Below, piece by piece: positions 1 to 11,394 of a DNA stretch of 64,000 bases. Source of the stretch: Rhodosporidiobolus odoratus (Eukaryota > Basidiomycota > Microbotryomycetes > Sporidiobolales > Sporidiobolaceae); the NCBI GenBank assembly GCA_034387635.1, contig JAOANU010000012.1, forward strand, positions 186,001 to 250,000, written 5' to 3'. Below the pieces are notes generated by a model, which worked only from the letters and a program-made list of their open reading frames with translations, had not been told where the DNA came from and ran no database searches. The translations under genes and the position numbers were made by a program. How positions within the stretch are numbered: position 1 is the stretch's first letter; each line of letters begins with the position of its first letter.

Positions 1-55
1 TCGCCCTCGCTGACGGGTCTTGATTCTGCATTGTATAACTGACATGGTCTCGCAG

Positions 56-1378
56 ATCCCAAGATGGACCGCATCAACGCCCTCGCTCATCATCCCGCTG
101 CGAAGGACGTCCTTCTCTCAGTCTCGGACGACCATGGTAGCCCCACGGCGAGGCTGTGGGACGTAGCCAGGGGAGAAGTGCTTGTGCAGGCTGATCTGCC
201 GAAAGGAGGCGTACGTACTCTCTTACCTGGATGCCGACATACTGCTAACCATGTCACTCGTTGCCGGTAGGTCTCTTCTGTTACCTGGTCGCCCGATGGC
301 CGCCTCCTCGCCGTTTCGACCAAGAACAAACAGATCCACATTCTCGACCCTCGCAGCCCATCCACCCTCTTCTCCTCCCCCTCTCACGACTCGGTCCGCC
401 CAGTCCGCCTAGCCTGGGCCTCTGATTCTCACCTCATCTCCACCGGATTCAACCGCACCGCCTCTCGCGAATTCGTCCTCTACAAGCTCGACCACGCAAG
501 CGAGGCCCTCTCCGTGTCGGCGAAACAAAGTCTCGATGTCTCTCCCGCACCCCTCTTCCCTTACTTCGACCTTGACACTCGCATTCTCCTCCTCTACTCT
601 CGCGGAGAACGGAGTTGTCTCGCCTACGAAGTCGACTTGGAAGACAAAGGGAGCAAAGCGCCGTTTGCGAAGTTACCGTCGTTCGATCATGGGACGTTGC
701 AGTCTGCGTTTGCGTTCATGCCGAAGACGAGGGTGGATGTCAAGGCGGTCGAGGTTATCAAAGCGCTGCGATTGACGCCGAACGAGGTTCAGGAAGTTAG
801 CTTTACGATTCCGAGGGCCAAGGTCAGCCCACATTCCGATTACTTCAGTCTCGTTTGTCGATGATTGACTGACTTTGGGACATACAGGCCGATTTTTTCC
901 AGAATGACATTTTCGTACCGACTCGTGAGACTGAGACCCCGAGTATGACAGCGCAAGACTACAAGGAAGGGAAGGACACGCCGCTGAGAATGGTGGATCT
1001 GGGACCGGAAGGGATGACGCTGTGTACGCTGACTCGAGCGCGCTTCCTCCCTTGGCACTCTACTGACCATTGAACTGCTCGCGTGCAGTGTCTGATGCGC
1101 CGGTGCAGCAGAAGACAGTGTCCACCCGCTCGCAGGTGGATTCTTCCTCTCCTTGCGCCTCGATTTTCCCTCGGCTGCATGTATGCTGACCTTGCTAACC
1201 CCTCCCCTTGCAGATCAAACAAGACGGCCTCACCGATTCCCAACGCGAAAAAGCGTACCTCGACAACCTCTTCCAATCGGCCAAGGCAGAAGGGAAACAA
1301 TCCGACGACTCGGAGGAGGACGTTGGGCGAAAGCACCAGGCGCCAAAGTATGACAGTGGGGAGGATTCAGATTGGTAG
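56..1378 (+). CDS. Coronin (coronin-7-like), 3' part
   Basis: Actin-associated WD-repeat protein; the 5' part lies outside the window. Visible exons are 56-210, 271-822, 888-1023, 1089-1135 and 1214-1378, and all phases agree. The first exons carry WD-like strands (TARLWDVA, VTWSPDGRLLA, QIHILDPR). The next ones match the conserved region that follows the coronin propeller, with VDVKAVEVIKALRL, then SFTIPRAK, then an FQNDIFVPT-like segment and a tail with a PLRMVDLGPEG-like stretch. The protein ends in a short acidic tail finishing DSGEDSDW. In coronin-7/POD-1 proteins an acidic tail ending in Trp contacts Arp2/3, whereas short coronins end in a coiled coil; none is visible here, so the second-propeller end of a coronin-7-type protein is the better reading. 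That assignment is inference from the tail. Convergent with the polymerase gamma gene, 149 bp apart. Confidence 0.8.
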
Positions 1379-1527
1379 GTCGGAAGGGCTACATTTGGTT
1401 TACGATGCAAGGAAGTTTTTGGATACAAGTAGCAACAAGAGAGTCTAGATGCGAGGGTGGAAAGGGTATGTTGAGCACAATTCGGTTCGAGGGAGGGTTG
1501 ACACGATGAAGGCGAGACGGTAACAAG

Positions 1528-4500
1528 CTAGACTTGGGCACGCGAAGCGGGAGTATGAATGGAAAACTGCCTCTGCACTTCCTCCGGTAGCAGCGATTCG
1601 TAGTAAGCATCCTTGTCGTCCCGCTCGTCCCACTCTTCTTCGTCTTCGTCTTCCTCCTGATGCGCCGTTTGTGTTGGGCGTGGGGGAGGGCGTTTGTGGG
1701 TTGCAGCTGGTGAGAGGGGCAGAGGAAGCAGCTCGGCGTCGTCCTCGTAGCGGAGCATCTTGCCCCTCCTGGACGCCGTCGAACTCTTTGCCGCCGAAGT
1801 CGCGGCGGCTGTCTTCTTGCGAGCGGCGCGGGTGACGGCAGACACCTTATTCGGGTCGAGCCCGAGCTGGGTCCTTCGAGTCTTTTCCTGCGATTCTCGC
1901 CAGAGACGGGTGATTTCGGCGGGCGAAGAGGAAGTCTGAGCAAGGAGGAAAGCGGTATCGTCGACTCGGTGTCGTTCTCCAAGGACATCCGATTCAGAGA
2001 GATCGCTTGAGAGGGGGAGAGTGGGAAGGGCGGCCTCGTGGTCGACCATGGAGCGTCCGTCGGGGTAGAGAGAGCCACGCGGGGTTTTGGAGAGCAGCTC
2101 GGTGATGTCGAGAGATTCGCCGAAGGAGATAGGGTCGGGGTTGGAAGGGGTGATGCATGACATGTTGACCTCTTTCCGGAAACATGAGTCGATGTCGACG
2201 GCGGAGAAGAAAGCACAGCCCTGCAGGTCAGAGTAGTCGTATCAGCAAGATTCTTCGGAGGAAGGATCGCGACGAGTAGCAGCGCACCTGAGGAAGGTCG
2301 GGCATTTGCAGGCGGTAAGCGAAGAGGGACCGAGTCCAGAGGTTCGCAACTTGCAGCGCCATCGCCGCTCGATACTTGTCCTCCTCTTTGACGAGAAAGC
2401 GGACCTCGTCGTGCACCGAGATAAGGTACCGAGCGTCGATCTCGAATCGCTTGGTGAGATACTCCATCGAGACGAGGAGAAGGTGGAGGTAGTCGACACC
2501 GGAAGATTGGACGACCCAGTTGATGCGGGAGGGGAGGTAGCCTTCGCCCGCACGGCTCTTGCCGTCGGCGGGAAGGTTTGCCTTGGTCAAGGCTGCAGTC
2601 AGGCCACAGCCGAGAGCGGGAGTGCGAGGTCGGTCGCTCTTGGCGATCTGCTCGAGCTTGTTGAAGACGAACGACTCGGTACCGCCGTGCCAGAAGTTGC
2701 GACCGAAGGCGGGGGAGCGGTCGACGAGGCCCTTGGTGGAGGTGTACAATTTCTGCGCCATCGAAGTTGCCTGCTCGGTGGAAAGACCCGGATTGGCCTT
2801 AAGTAGGAGGACGACCGCATGCTTGACGCCGGCGCCGTAGATACGAGAGTAGTTGAACACCTTTGCGTCGTCACGAGAGATGCCGAGGATACTGGCCGTC
2901 TTCGAGTGCATGTCGGTTCCAGCCGACTTGGTTCCCTCGAGAGTCATCCAGCCTATGGCAGTCGCACCATGTATACCGAATTGGGCGTCTCCCATGACGC
3001 TACAGATCCAGAGCTCTTCCGAATCGACGTCGGCGCCCACGATGGCGTAACCGGGAGGCGCGCGAATCATGCTCTTGAGCTCCGAGCCAACGCGGTTCTT
3101 CTTCGCGTTTGAGGCGGTGAGCCACGTTCGCTCGACGGAACGACGGGTAATCGTGCCCATCGGGAGGACCTGCGGTAGGATGAGCCCTCGGGTGTCCTCG
3201 TCTGCTTCTCCGGACGCGATGGCGGCGGGAGTCGGAACCGGTGTCTTCGCCTCCCCCTCCCAGACAACCATCTGCTTCGTGATACGCTCCCTTGCCGAAG
3301 TCCAGTACGAACAGGATGCGTTGAGAGATAAGGCGGCTTCGGCGGCGGGGAACTCGGAGGTAAGGATGCCTTCTTCGAAAGCAGCGACGAAGGGCTTCGA
3401 GAGGGGACTGCCGACGTTCTTCCCTTCCCCATCCGGGTGGGGGAGCTTGACGTACCTCCCCTCGTCGTCCTCGTCGAGGCTCGTGTCGGCGACGTTGGAG
3501 AAGGTAAGCGGGTTGAGCGAGGAATCGGTCTTTAGGACGGCGTCGAACTCCTCGACGGGGACGCGGTACAGCCATCCGTGCTGCTTGGAGTGAGCGAGGG
3601 GGAAACCTTTCCATTTGAGCTTGAGAAGGAGAGGCGCCGCTCGCTTGCCGATCGAGACGTCGAGTCCTTGGCCGGTCTGATCGAGATCCTTGTACCACTT
3701 GGGCCAGACGAGGTCGCCTGCAGCATACTTGAGTTCCTCGCACGAGCGACTCGACGTGATAGGCGGCCGCTTCACCGGCTTGGCCTTCTTCTTCTTCGAT
3801 GTCGGAACTCGAGGAACCTCGATAAGCGTCCAGTCGAGTTGCCGAAGGAAGAGATTGTCCGCCCGCTCCTTCTCGCTAGCCCGAAGCGCCTCCTTCGCCA
3901 GCGCCTGGACTTTGCTGACAACGGTATCGAACGCCTTTCCACTCGAGACGCCGGAGCCGAGGTTGACCGCCGCGGCATACTCCTCGTATGGGCTAGCGAG
4001 GACACCGTCTCGAACCCGCTTGCTGAGCTGCTTGGAAACCAGGGTCTTGCAGAGAAAGCCGCGCTTCGTAGAGATGGTGTAAAGAGACGAGTCGGTGGGG
4101 AAGTGGGCGAGAAGGTGTGACTCTTTGTGGGCGAGAAGGTCTCGCTTGACGAGCTCTTCGCCCTCGCCGGGAGTAAAGTCCTCGGCCTCCTTGCCCTCGG
4201 TGGGACCAGGAGGACATACGGCAAAGAGCCAGCCGCAACTCTGAGAGAAGACGACTGGGTAGCCTCGCCAGGTAATTTCGAAGAGGAGGGGGAGAAGCGG
4301 TGACTGAAGAGTGAGGTTGTCGAGACCCTTTGTCCACGCCGGTACTTGCTCGACACCTGGCGAGTCTTTTTCCTCCACTTCTTCCGGCTGCTCCGCCTCC
4401 TCCCGTTGCACCACCTCCCTCGCCGCGGCTTCCATCTGCTTCGCTGTTCGCAGCTTATCCGGTACGTCTCCCGGCAACCGCCTCGCCCTCTTCGGACTCC

Positions 4501-6386
4501 AATCAAGCTGACGCAACCACAAATCTTCCTCCCATACGAACCTTCCATCCTCCCCGCGGAGGTCAAACTTGGCTCGAGCATCTTCTGCCAACCCGTTGAG
4601 CGCCGCCACGACGCCAGCGAGCCGTTCTTGGTAGACCTTTTCGGCTCGCTCGAGGTACTCGGGCCATTTGCGATCGACGGGGAGGACGGGCTGACTCATG
4701 AGGGTGACACCGGCAAAGGTAGCGGGATGAGGACAAGACTCGAGAAATTTGGGAAAGACGGCTCGAAAGACGCTAATCGTGGTATCGACATCCCGAGCGC
4801 AGTAATTGACTAGGTCGACGAAATATTCCCGAACGTCTTCGATGGTGATTGTTGGGTCAATGAAGACGTTTCTGAGAGTTTTATCGACCTTGATGTCGCA
4901 GTGTAGGCGAGCGACCTCGGCGAGGGAGTTGACAGACGCGACCTCCTTCCAGTCTTTGACCGTCTCGAGCTTCTTCCCTTTGCGCCTTTCCCTCGCCTTC
5001 GCCAGAATAGCCGGTACATCCACACCATCCCCATCGCGGTCAGTGGTGTCCGGCGGCGCGCCTTCTTCAGCAGCGTCCTCCTCTTCCTCAGCTGCATCGC
5101 GGTCTTTCCGGTACTTGATCCAAGTTGGCCGTTGAGGGTTGGTCATACCGCTGACTGCGACGTGAAGCGAAAGGGTGTCGAGGTATCGAGTCGAAGGTCG
5201 GCGAAGATCGTATTCTTGCGAGATGCGAGCGCGGTCGTAAAGGATGTTGTGACCTATGATGAGGCGGGGAGGGCTGTCGGGGCGTTCGAAGAGGGCAGAG
5301 CGGGAACGGAAATCGTCTGTCGCAGTGGTCGAGGAGGGAAGAGAGGTTGATGGGTTTGTGAAGGAAGACGGAGAAGGACCGTAGGGAATGAGGTGGTTCG
5401 GTCGGTCGTCGTCGCCTGTCAGCCACGGGCTGCACCAAGCATACCACCCACTCCGTCCTGCTGCGACCGCCATCACCGGCCAGGCTCCACCCGCATACGG
5501 CATCGTCTCGACGTCAAACACCATCGTATCGTCCGATTCTGGGGGGTACTCGACTGGCTCGGACGAGCCGTCTGGGCTGTAAAAGGTCCAGCCTGGAGAG
5601 AGGACCCAGCGCCCCTTGCTCGGCATCGAAGGCAGCTCGGCCTTGGCGAAAGAGCGTGCGAGAGAGAGGTACGGCTCGGCCACCTCGCGTCCCAAGGCAT
5701 GGAAGTGGTGCGTGATGGTCGGGCCTTGCAGCTGTGGGAGATCGAGGTCGACGGCATCTGGTAGTTTCTTCGACGATGAAGAGTCCGCGTCGGGCAGTAG
5801 CTGATGATGGCGGAGGTGGTCGAGCGAAAGTTGCACGGCTTGAGGAGATGGAGGCGCAGGTGCAAAAGGGGAAGAAGCCGACGGGAAGAGCTGGGCGCGG
5901 AGAGAAGGCGAGATGAGCGGTACTTGTGTCTCGTTGAGAGGAGCTGTGGGGCAACAGGTGAGCATTAAGCTCCGAAGGCAAGAAAGGAGGAGAACAACCG
6001 GACTAGGTTGGTATCCTTCTTGGGCAGAATCAGACCGCCTAGCACAATTTGGGAAGCTCCGCCTCGCAGCTGGAGAAAGCTTCGTCATCGACAGCGCCTC
6101 TGAATAGCTTGGGAATGGACGTACCTCTGCAATCTGGTGTCCTCGATTCGCCAGCCCCATGCTCATCGAGGGTGCGTCGACTGAGTGGTGAGGTTGTGCG
6201 GCGGGCAGCGCTGCTGCTTACAGTAGTAGTAAACCTCAACAGTCCGTGCGATGTTCCCACTGCGGTCGATGTCGCATGCCGGACCGTCGAGATCAACGAT
6301 GGTGAGGTCGGCAAGAACGCTGAAGACGACGACGGGTGGAGTTTGCGCCGCTTGGAAGGGTGAAGAGCACGATTCACTGCCCACAT
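1528..6386 (-). CDS. MIP1: Mitochondrial DNA polymerase gamma catalytic subunit
   Basis: Family A polymerase that replicates mitochondrial DNA. Exons, 5' to 3', are 6386-6125, 5943-2288 and 2220-1528 (4611 nt, 1536 aa). Exonuclease motifs are clear: VFDVETMPY near residue 230, [10 protein letters not shown] near 320 and YCARDVDTT near 470. Polymerase motifs A (GADVDSEEL, about 1060), B ([12 protein letters not shown], about 1115) and C (HDEVRF, about 1264) are intact. The N-terminus is rich in Arg and Ser without acids and suits a mitochondrial presequence. I start at 6386 (MWAVNRAL); an in-frame ATG at 6488 would add 34 residues but would leave only 18 bp to the divergent gene at 6507. After motif C there is a tail of about 270 residues, partly very acidic; fungal Mip1 is known to carry a C-terminal extension. 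The donor at 6124 and the acceptor at 5944 are canonical, and that intron (181 nt) is longer than most here. Confidence 0.93.
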
Positions 6387-6506
6387 CGGCGTATAACGAC
6401 GATCTAGGAGAAGATCGAGCGAAGTTGTCGAGGTCGCAAGAGGAATAGCGAAGAGAAACCCGGTTGCTCTTCTACGCCTCACTGCCATCAAAGAATACCG
6501 CTGGAC

Positions 6507-7200
6507 ATGCCGAACTTGCTCAATAGTATACAGCTACAAAGATTAGGCCGCCCACGTCTGTCCCAAGCGCCTCGCTCTCTCGTCCTCCGATTGCTGTCGA
6601 CCTTGCCTCGTCCACCGTCCCTCGCCAGCCTCGACACGCAGGAAGACATGCAAATAGCGAGGAGATGGGCACAAGCATTCGAAGCGGTGTCAGCAGATGA
6701 CTGGCCAAAAAGTACGTCTCAGCAGACCAGCAGATTCCCTGCTTCTTCCCCTATTTTGGATCACAAAGTCTCGCTGATCATCTCGTTTCCACATCGCAGA
6801 TCTTACCGAAGCAACCTTCTCTCGCTCGTCCGGTCCAGGAGGTCAACATGTCAACCGAACCTTCTCGAAAGCGACCGTCCGACTTCCCCTGCCCTCTTCC
6901 TCTTTTCTCCCACCATACCTCCTTCCGCACCTACGTCAATCGCCTCACTTCTCCGCCAACTCGCTCCTCGTATCATCTTCGACGCACCGGACACAACAGA
7001 CGAACCTAACCGAATGTTTGTCGAAACTAAAGGCGGCCGTGGTGGAAGCCGCGAGGAGGGATCTGGTAGGCGAGACGAGCCAGGAGCAGAAGAAGAGGGT
7101 CAAGGGATTGGTTGAGGCGGATAAGAAACGGACGGAGAAGGTCAAGAAGCTCAGAAAGAATGTCAAGGAGGGCCGAGGCAAGGTGAAAGGTTGGGAGTGA
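6507..7200 (+). CDS. Mitochondrial GGQ-domain peptidyl-tRNA hydrolase (ICT1/Pth4-like)
   Basis: Release-factor-fold hydrolase expected to free stalled peptidyl-tRNA on mitochondrial ribosomes. Two exons, 6507-6711 and 6800-7200, give 201 aa in one consistent frame. The splice joins DWPK to NLTEATFSRSSGPGGQHVN, which is the GGQ loop in the setting typical of ICT1/Pth4 and bacterial ArfB (SGPGGQ-VN). After a short domain the C-terminus is a Lys/Arg-rich helix (KKRVKGLVEADKKRTEK, then KKLRKNVKEGRGKVKGWE), the ribosome-binding tail expected for this family and absent from codon-specific release factors. No tRNA codon-recognition domain is present. The N-terminus is Arg/Leu/Ser-rich with no acids for about 40 residues, fitting mitochondrial import. 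The gene diverges from the polymerase gamma gene, and both products act in mitochondria. Confidence 0.88.
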
Positions 7201-7410
7201 AAAGGCAATCCGGGTTGACGGGGCGACCTTCTCAACGGAATGTGCTGGCTCTAAGCGGCGAGAGAGGCAGAGGGCGCCGGCGGGCGCCAGAAGAGGGTAT
7301 ACTACAGGTTACAGTGTAGGGGGTGCTGCTTTTAGTTGGTCGTGCTGGTACAAGTGGAGCCGGGCCGCCCCCGGTAAATCCGTCGCCTTCCTACCCTGCC
7401 ACAATTCAGT

Positions 7411-8169
7411 TCAATGCGAAACCTCTGCTATAGGATCCGCCCGAATTTTTGACAAGTCGATTTGTTGATCGATCTCCTGGTCGACTTCGCCAATGAGGGT
7501 CTGGGAAGGAAGAAAAGCGGGTAAGCATCCTGCGTGCACGTCAAGGACCATCATCGCGAAGTTGCGGGGGGGAGCAAGGAAAGCACGCACGATGTTGTCT
7601 CCTCGAATGACATACACTCCCAACGGAACCTCCTCGACCGGCTCGTCTGCAGAGAAGACCCGTTCTACGCTACCGGAGAGGATCACGTTTGTTGTCTGGT
7701 CAAAGCCTTTGAGCTCGCCCTGCACGGATCAGGGACGTCAGTTGCTTGTGCTGCGGCCGCGGACAGACTGCCAGACTCCTTAGACGAGGGAGGAAAAGTG
7801 AGGGAAAAGCGCACGACAATGACCCGGCCGTCCTGGGTGATGACGAGGACTTGCTCTGCGGGAGACGAGGGCCGCCATTGCAGTAGCACGGTGACCGACA
7901 AAGAAGGGCGCAAGGAGAGGAGAAGGGCGTGAGCAACAAGTCAGCTCATCTGGTCCTCCTCAGAGTGCGGGGTGAGTTGGTGCAAGAGACGGCTCTGACG
8001 CGCGGCGCAGGCAAGAAGGGGCTGTAGGTAAGCTGCTTCACTAAGAGCGAGGCAGGTGAGGAAGGCAACTCACTGTCGACGTAAGCCGTGAGGGCGCTCA
8101 CTGTTCGAGGAGAAGTGGGAGCAAACCAAGTTAGCGAGATCGTCTCACAGCCGACTAAAACGACTTACT
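7411..8169 (-). CDS. LSM8: U6 snRNA-associated Sm-like protein LSm8
   Basis: Subunit of the nuclear LSm2-8 ring that binds the U6 snRNA 3' end for pre-mRNA splicing. The model has five exons (5' to 3'): 8169 (one base), 8100-8074, 7855-7815, 7719-7591 and 7500-7411. These total 288 nt, or 95 aa, the usual LSm8 size. The protein starts MSALTAYVDKQVLVITQDGR, has the Sm1 and Sm2 features GFDQTTNVIL and VYVIRGDNI, and ends with the LSm8-specific tail LSKIRADPIAEVSH, matching the known IRAEPL-x3-AH ending. Under this model the initiator ATG is split: A at 8169, then a 68-nt GTAAGT...CAG intron, then TG at 8100. No other in-frame ATG stands ahead of the Sm domain. The second intron is long for this window (218 nt, 7856-8073). 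Convergent with the GGQ hydrolase gene. Confidence 0.92.
8101..8168 (-). other. Intron splitting the LSM8 start codon
   Basis: On the minus strand the intron begins GTAAGTCG right after the A at 8169 and ends GAACAG right before TGAGCGCC. Splicing creates ATGAGCGCC, encoding Met-Ser-Ala, the conserved LSm8 N-terminus. Donor and acceptor are both canonical. What is unusual is only where the intron lies. Confidence 0.75.
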
Positions 8170-8549
8170 GAGGAGTCAGGAGTAGCCAGGGAGTACTCTG
8201 CACGAGCTCGTGAGTCTGGCGACGAGGTGTACGGGCGACGTTTGACGGCAGGTGCAGTAGAGAGAGTGCAAAGCTAAGGCAAAGATAAACTGATTACAAC
8301 AGTTCAATCAGCATTACCAGTTCAAAGGTAATCCCCCTACAACAGTTTCATAACTCAGGGTAATCCCGGATCAATCTGGCAAGTCTCAGAACGCGTGGAC
8401 GCGCCGACCTCTTTGATCGTCGCGCCCGCGCCTCTTGCGGGTTCTTCCTTTCTCCCAGCTCTTCCCGTTCTTCTTTCTTAGTGCTGGCTTTCTGCTTCTC
8501 TCCCACTTCTACTTCAGTACCATCAATACACCCTTCCCGTACTCCAACT
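8170..8549. promoter_or_regulatory. Divergent promoter region, LSM8 / UGD1
   Basis: About 380 bp between the 5' ends of LSM8 (minus) and the UDP-glucose dehydrogenase gene (plus). The half near 8430-8549 is strongly CT-rich, as in fungal leaders. The stretch 8285-8370 is richer in A/T, with short related words such as AACAGTT and GGTAATCCC occurring twice. I see no clear TATA box and no further gene. Confidence 0.5.
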
Positions 8550-10801
8550 ATGTCCATCTCTCCCGTTGTCAGTCCTTCTTGCCCCATCTCGTCAAGTCGC
8601 CAACAGCACAACTGACCCTACCTCTCCCCCTTGGCCGTGATTAGCAAGTCAAGAAGATCGCCTGCATTGGTGCAGGATATGTCGGCGGGCCGAGTGAGTC
8701 CAGCTCGCCCTTCTCGACGCGGGGGACGTTTCGACAAGGCAGAGTCGTTCGCGTCGGCCCCCGCGGGCAGCTAGATGGCACCAGGCGGCGAACAAGCAGT
8801 ACTAGATGCGCCCGCAGCAGCACTCGCACAGCTGCTGCTGACATGAGCAGCTTTCAATGCCGTGGCAGGCGAGATGGAGGGAGGGCTCGTGCGGCCAAGG
8901 CATCGTGCGACTCCGCCTGAACGGGCACCCAGCAGTCAGGAGCTATGAACGAGGTTGTGCTATGCGCAACAGGCGCGTAATGAGGTGGAGAAAGGGAACT
9001 TCGCCCGTTGGCCTAGTGGCCTTTTCATGGCATCTTTGACCTGTCCTGCCCCTTCTTTCGGCGTAATATCGCGTTCGGCCATGCGAAAAGTATTGTGCAG
9101 GGCTCATATAGGTGATCGGTAGCAGGCAGAACCGTCTCGAGCAAGGAAGCTGACTCTCCCTTTGCGCCCTTTTCTTCTTCCGTCAGCTTGCTCGATGATC
9201 GCCCACAAGTGCCCTCACATCCAGGTCACCATCGTCGACGTCAATAAGGACCGCATCGACGCGTGGAATTCGGAAAATCTCCCGATTTACGAGCCGGGAC
9301 TGGAGGAGATCGTCAAGGCGTGTCGCGGCAAGAACCTCTTCTTCGATACCGACATTGACAAGGCCATCATCGAGGCCGACCTCATCTTCGTCTCTGTCAA
9401 CACCCCGACGAAGAAGAGCGGTGTTGGTGCCGGTTACGCCGCCGACCTTTTGTGCGCTCGATACTTTCCTTCCTGTTCCGCGCCAGTCGTCCTCTAATCG
9501 ATTCTTCCTCCCTCAGCTACGTCGAACTCTGCACCCGTCGCATCGCTTCCGTCGCTACCTCCTCCAAAATCGTCGTCGAGAAGTCGACTGTCCCATGCCG
9601 CACCGCCCAGTCCATGCGCACTATCCTCGAAGCCAACTCTCGCCCGGGTCTCCGTTTCGACATTCTCTCCAACCCCGAGTTTCTTGCCGAAGGTACCGCC
9701 ATCGCCGACCTGGACGCGCCCGACCGCGTTCTTATCGGTTCGCTGAGCACTCCGGAGGGCAAGGCTGCTCAGCAGTCTCTGGCCGACGTATATGCCAACT
9801 GGGTGCCGCGGGAGAAGGTCGTTACTACCGGTCTCTGGTCTTCCGAGCTCACCAAGCTTGTGCGTATCGTTTCCCTCCTTCCTTCTTGTGGAACAGCATA
9901 TTCACCTTATCCCGGATCCGCAGGCTGCCAATGCCCTCCTCGCTCAGCGCATCTCCTCCATCAACGCCCTTTCCGCAATCTGCGAGGTGACCGGCGCCGA
10001 CATTGACGAGGTCGCATACGCGTGCGGTATCGACCAGCGCATTGGACCCAAGTTCCTCAAGTCTTCGGTCGGATTCGGTGGCTCTTGCTTCCAGAAGGAC
10101 ATTCTCAACCTCGTCTACCTCTCTGAATCTCTACACTTGCCGGAAGTCGCCGACTACTGGAGGCAGGTGCGCTGCCCCCTTCTCCGATTGCCCGCTTCGA
10201 GACGATGCTGAACTCCCAAGTATCCCCTCCACACAGGTTATTACTATGAACGAGTACCAAAAGTCTCGCTTCGCCAAGCGTGTCGTCTCATCAATGTTCA
10301 ACACCATCACCAACAAGAAGCTTGCCGTCCTCGGCTTCGCCTTCAAGAAGGACACAGGTGACACGCGTGAGACCCCCTCAGCGACCGTCTGCCGCTTCTT
10401 CCGCCAAGAGTCCGCTCGCGTCTCCATCTACGACCCCAAGGTTCCGGAAAAGCAAATCTTCCTCGATTTGACCGAGCCCGGCGTTCAGGACGATGCCCAG
10501 CTCGTCACCAAGCAGGTCACGGTTTGCAAGAGTGCCATGGAGGCTTGCACTGGTGCCGAGGGTATCTGCGTGCTTACTGAGGTGCGTCTCTGTCTCCCGC
10601 TTACCAGTCTCTGAAGTGCAGGAAGCTGACCTGGTCTACGTTGCATAGTGGGATGAATTCAAGTCGCTCGACTGGCAAGCAATCTACAACTCGATGGCCA
10701 AGCCCGCCATGGTCTTCGACGGTCGTGGTATTCTCGACGCTGAGAAGCTTCGCGGTATCGGCTTCAAGGTGTTCAGCATCGGCAAGGGCGACAACCTCTA
10801 A
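8550..10801 (+). CDS. UGD1: UDP-glucose 6-dehydrogenase
   Basis: Cytosolic NAD-dependent enzyme that oxidises UDP-glucose to UDP-glucuronate, the precursor of UDP-xylose and glucuronic-acid polysaccharides such as capsule. Seven exons (8550-8567, 8645-8693, 9187-9451, 9517-9859, 9924-10166, 10237-10581, 10649-10801) total 1416 nt, or 471 aa, normal for the family. The N-terminal Rossmann loop reads [18 protein letters not shown] across two junctions. [28 protein letters not shown] and [11 protein letters not shown] are family hallmarks. The active-site cysteine is in FGGSCFQKD, and the C-terminal NAD-domain segment reads [16 protein letters not shown]. The first exon codes only six residues and its donor is GTCAGT. 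The second intron (8694-9186, 493 nt) is several times longer than the others. Confidence 0.95.
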
Positions 10802-11394
10802 ATCAGATCCGCCTTTCCGCCTTCGCAAGGTTCACGGACACTCCTTGATTTCGCCTTTCGTTCTTCCTCTTCTCTGGTCAGTGTCTTCCATACAACGCTT
10901 CGTCGTCGTCATTCGTCGTTCATCCGGGATGCAGGTTTTCTAGATGTCTTCTGCTGTCCGTCTGTCCGTTCCGTCCATCCTCTCCCCCGCTCTCTCGCAA
11001 GCATCTTCCTTTTCCCCCTCTCTCTTCATCGTAGTGCATTCTCTTGCCGTCTTTGCCGTCTCGTTCTATGTGTACCTTCCTTGCCTTGCCTTGCCTCGCT
11101 GGAATCGAGTAAGCCTTTTCTGTCTGAGTGTACCGGCCGACGGGGAAGAAAACGCCAGATGCGAAAGAGGACAAACGGCAGCAGCAGCGGAAAGCTTGCG
11201 CCGATTATGTACGTACGCTGCGTATGCGCATGGTCGTTTAGTCGTCAAGCAGCTCGCGCATTGAATCGGCCTTCGGGAGCGACACCGGAACAGGGTCGGA
11301 CACGGAACTGGCGCGCCGTTCCGGCGCTCATGATTCGACTCGCCTCTTGTCTTCTTCGTTTACTCAGTCTATCACACCTCTATACACCATCGGC
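10802..11394. other. Intergenic: UGD1 3' end and ABC transporter promoter
   Basis: About 590 bp between two tandem plus-strand genes. The first third is T/C-rich and probably the UGD1 3' UTR. The part before 11395 is CT-rich leader sequence. No further gene, tRNA or clear repeat is seen. Confidence 0.4.

Noticed and set aside
3000..4581. Several long minus- and plus-strand frames overlapping polymerase gamma
   Set aside because: They lie in other frames of an exon with verified polymerase and exonuclease motifs; no motifs of their own and Arg/Ser-rich composition.
6039..6166. Start of polymerase gamma at 6166 (MSMGLANRG)
   Set aside because: This frame crosses a good GTACGT...CAG intron (6124-5944); splicing gives an Arg/Ser-rich presequence instead of the odd translated intron.
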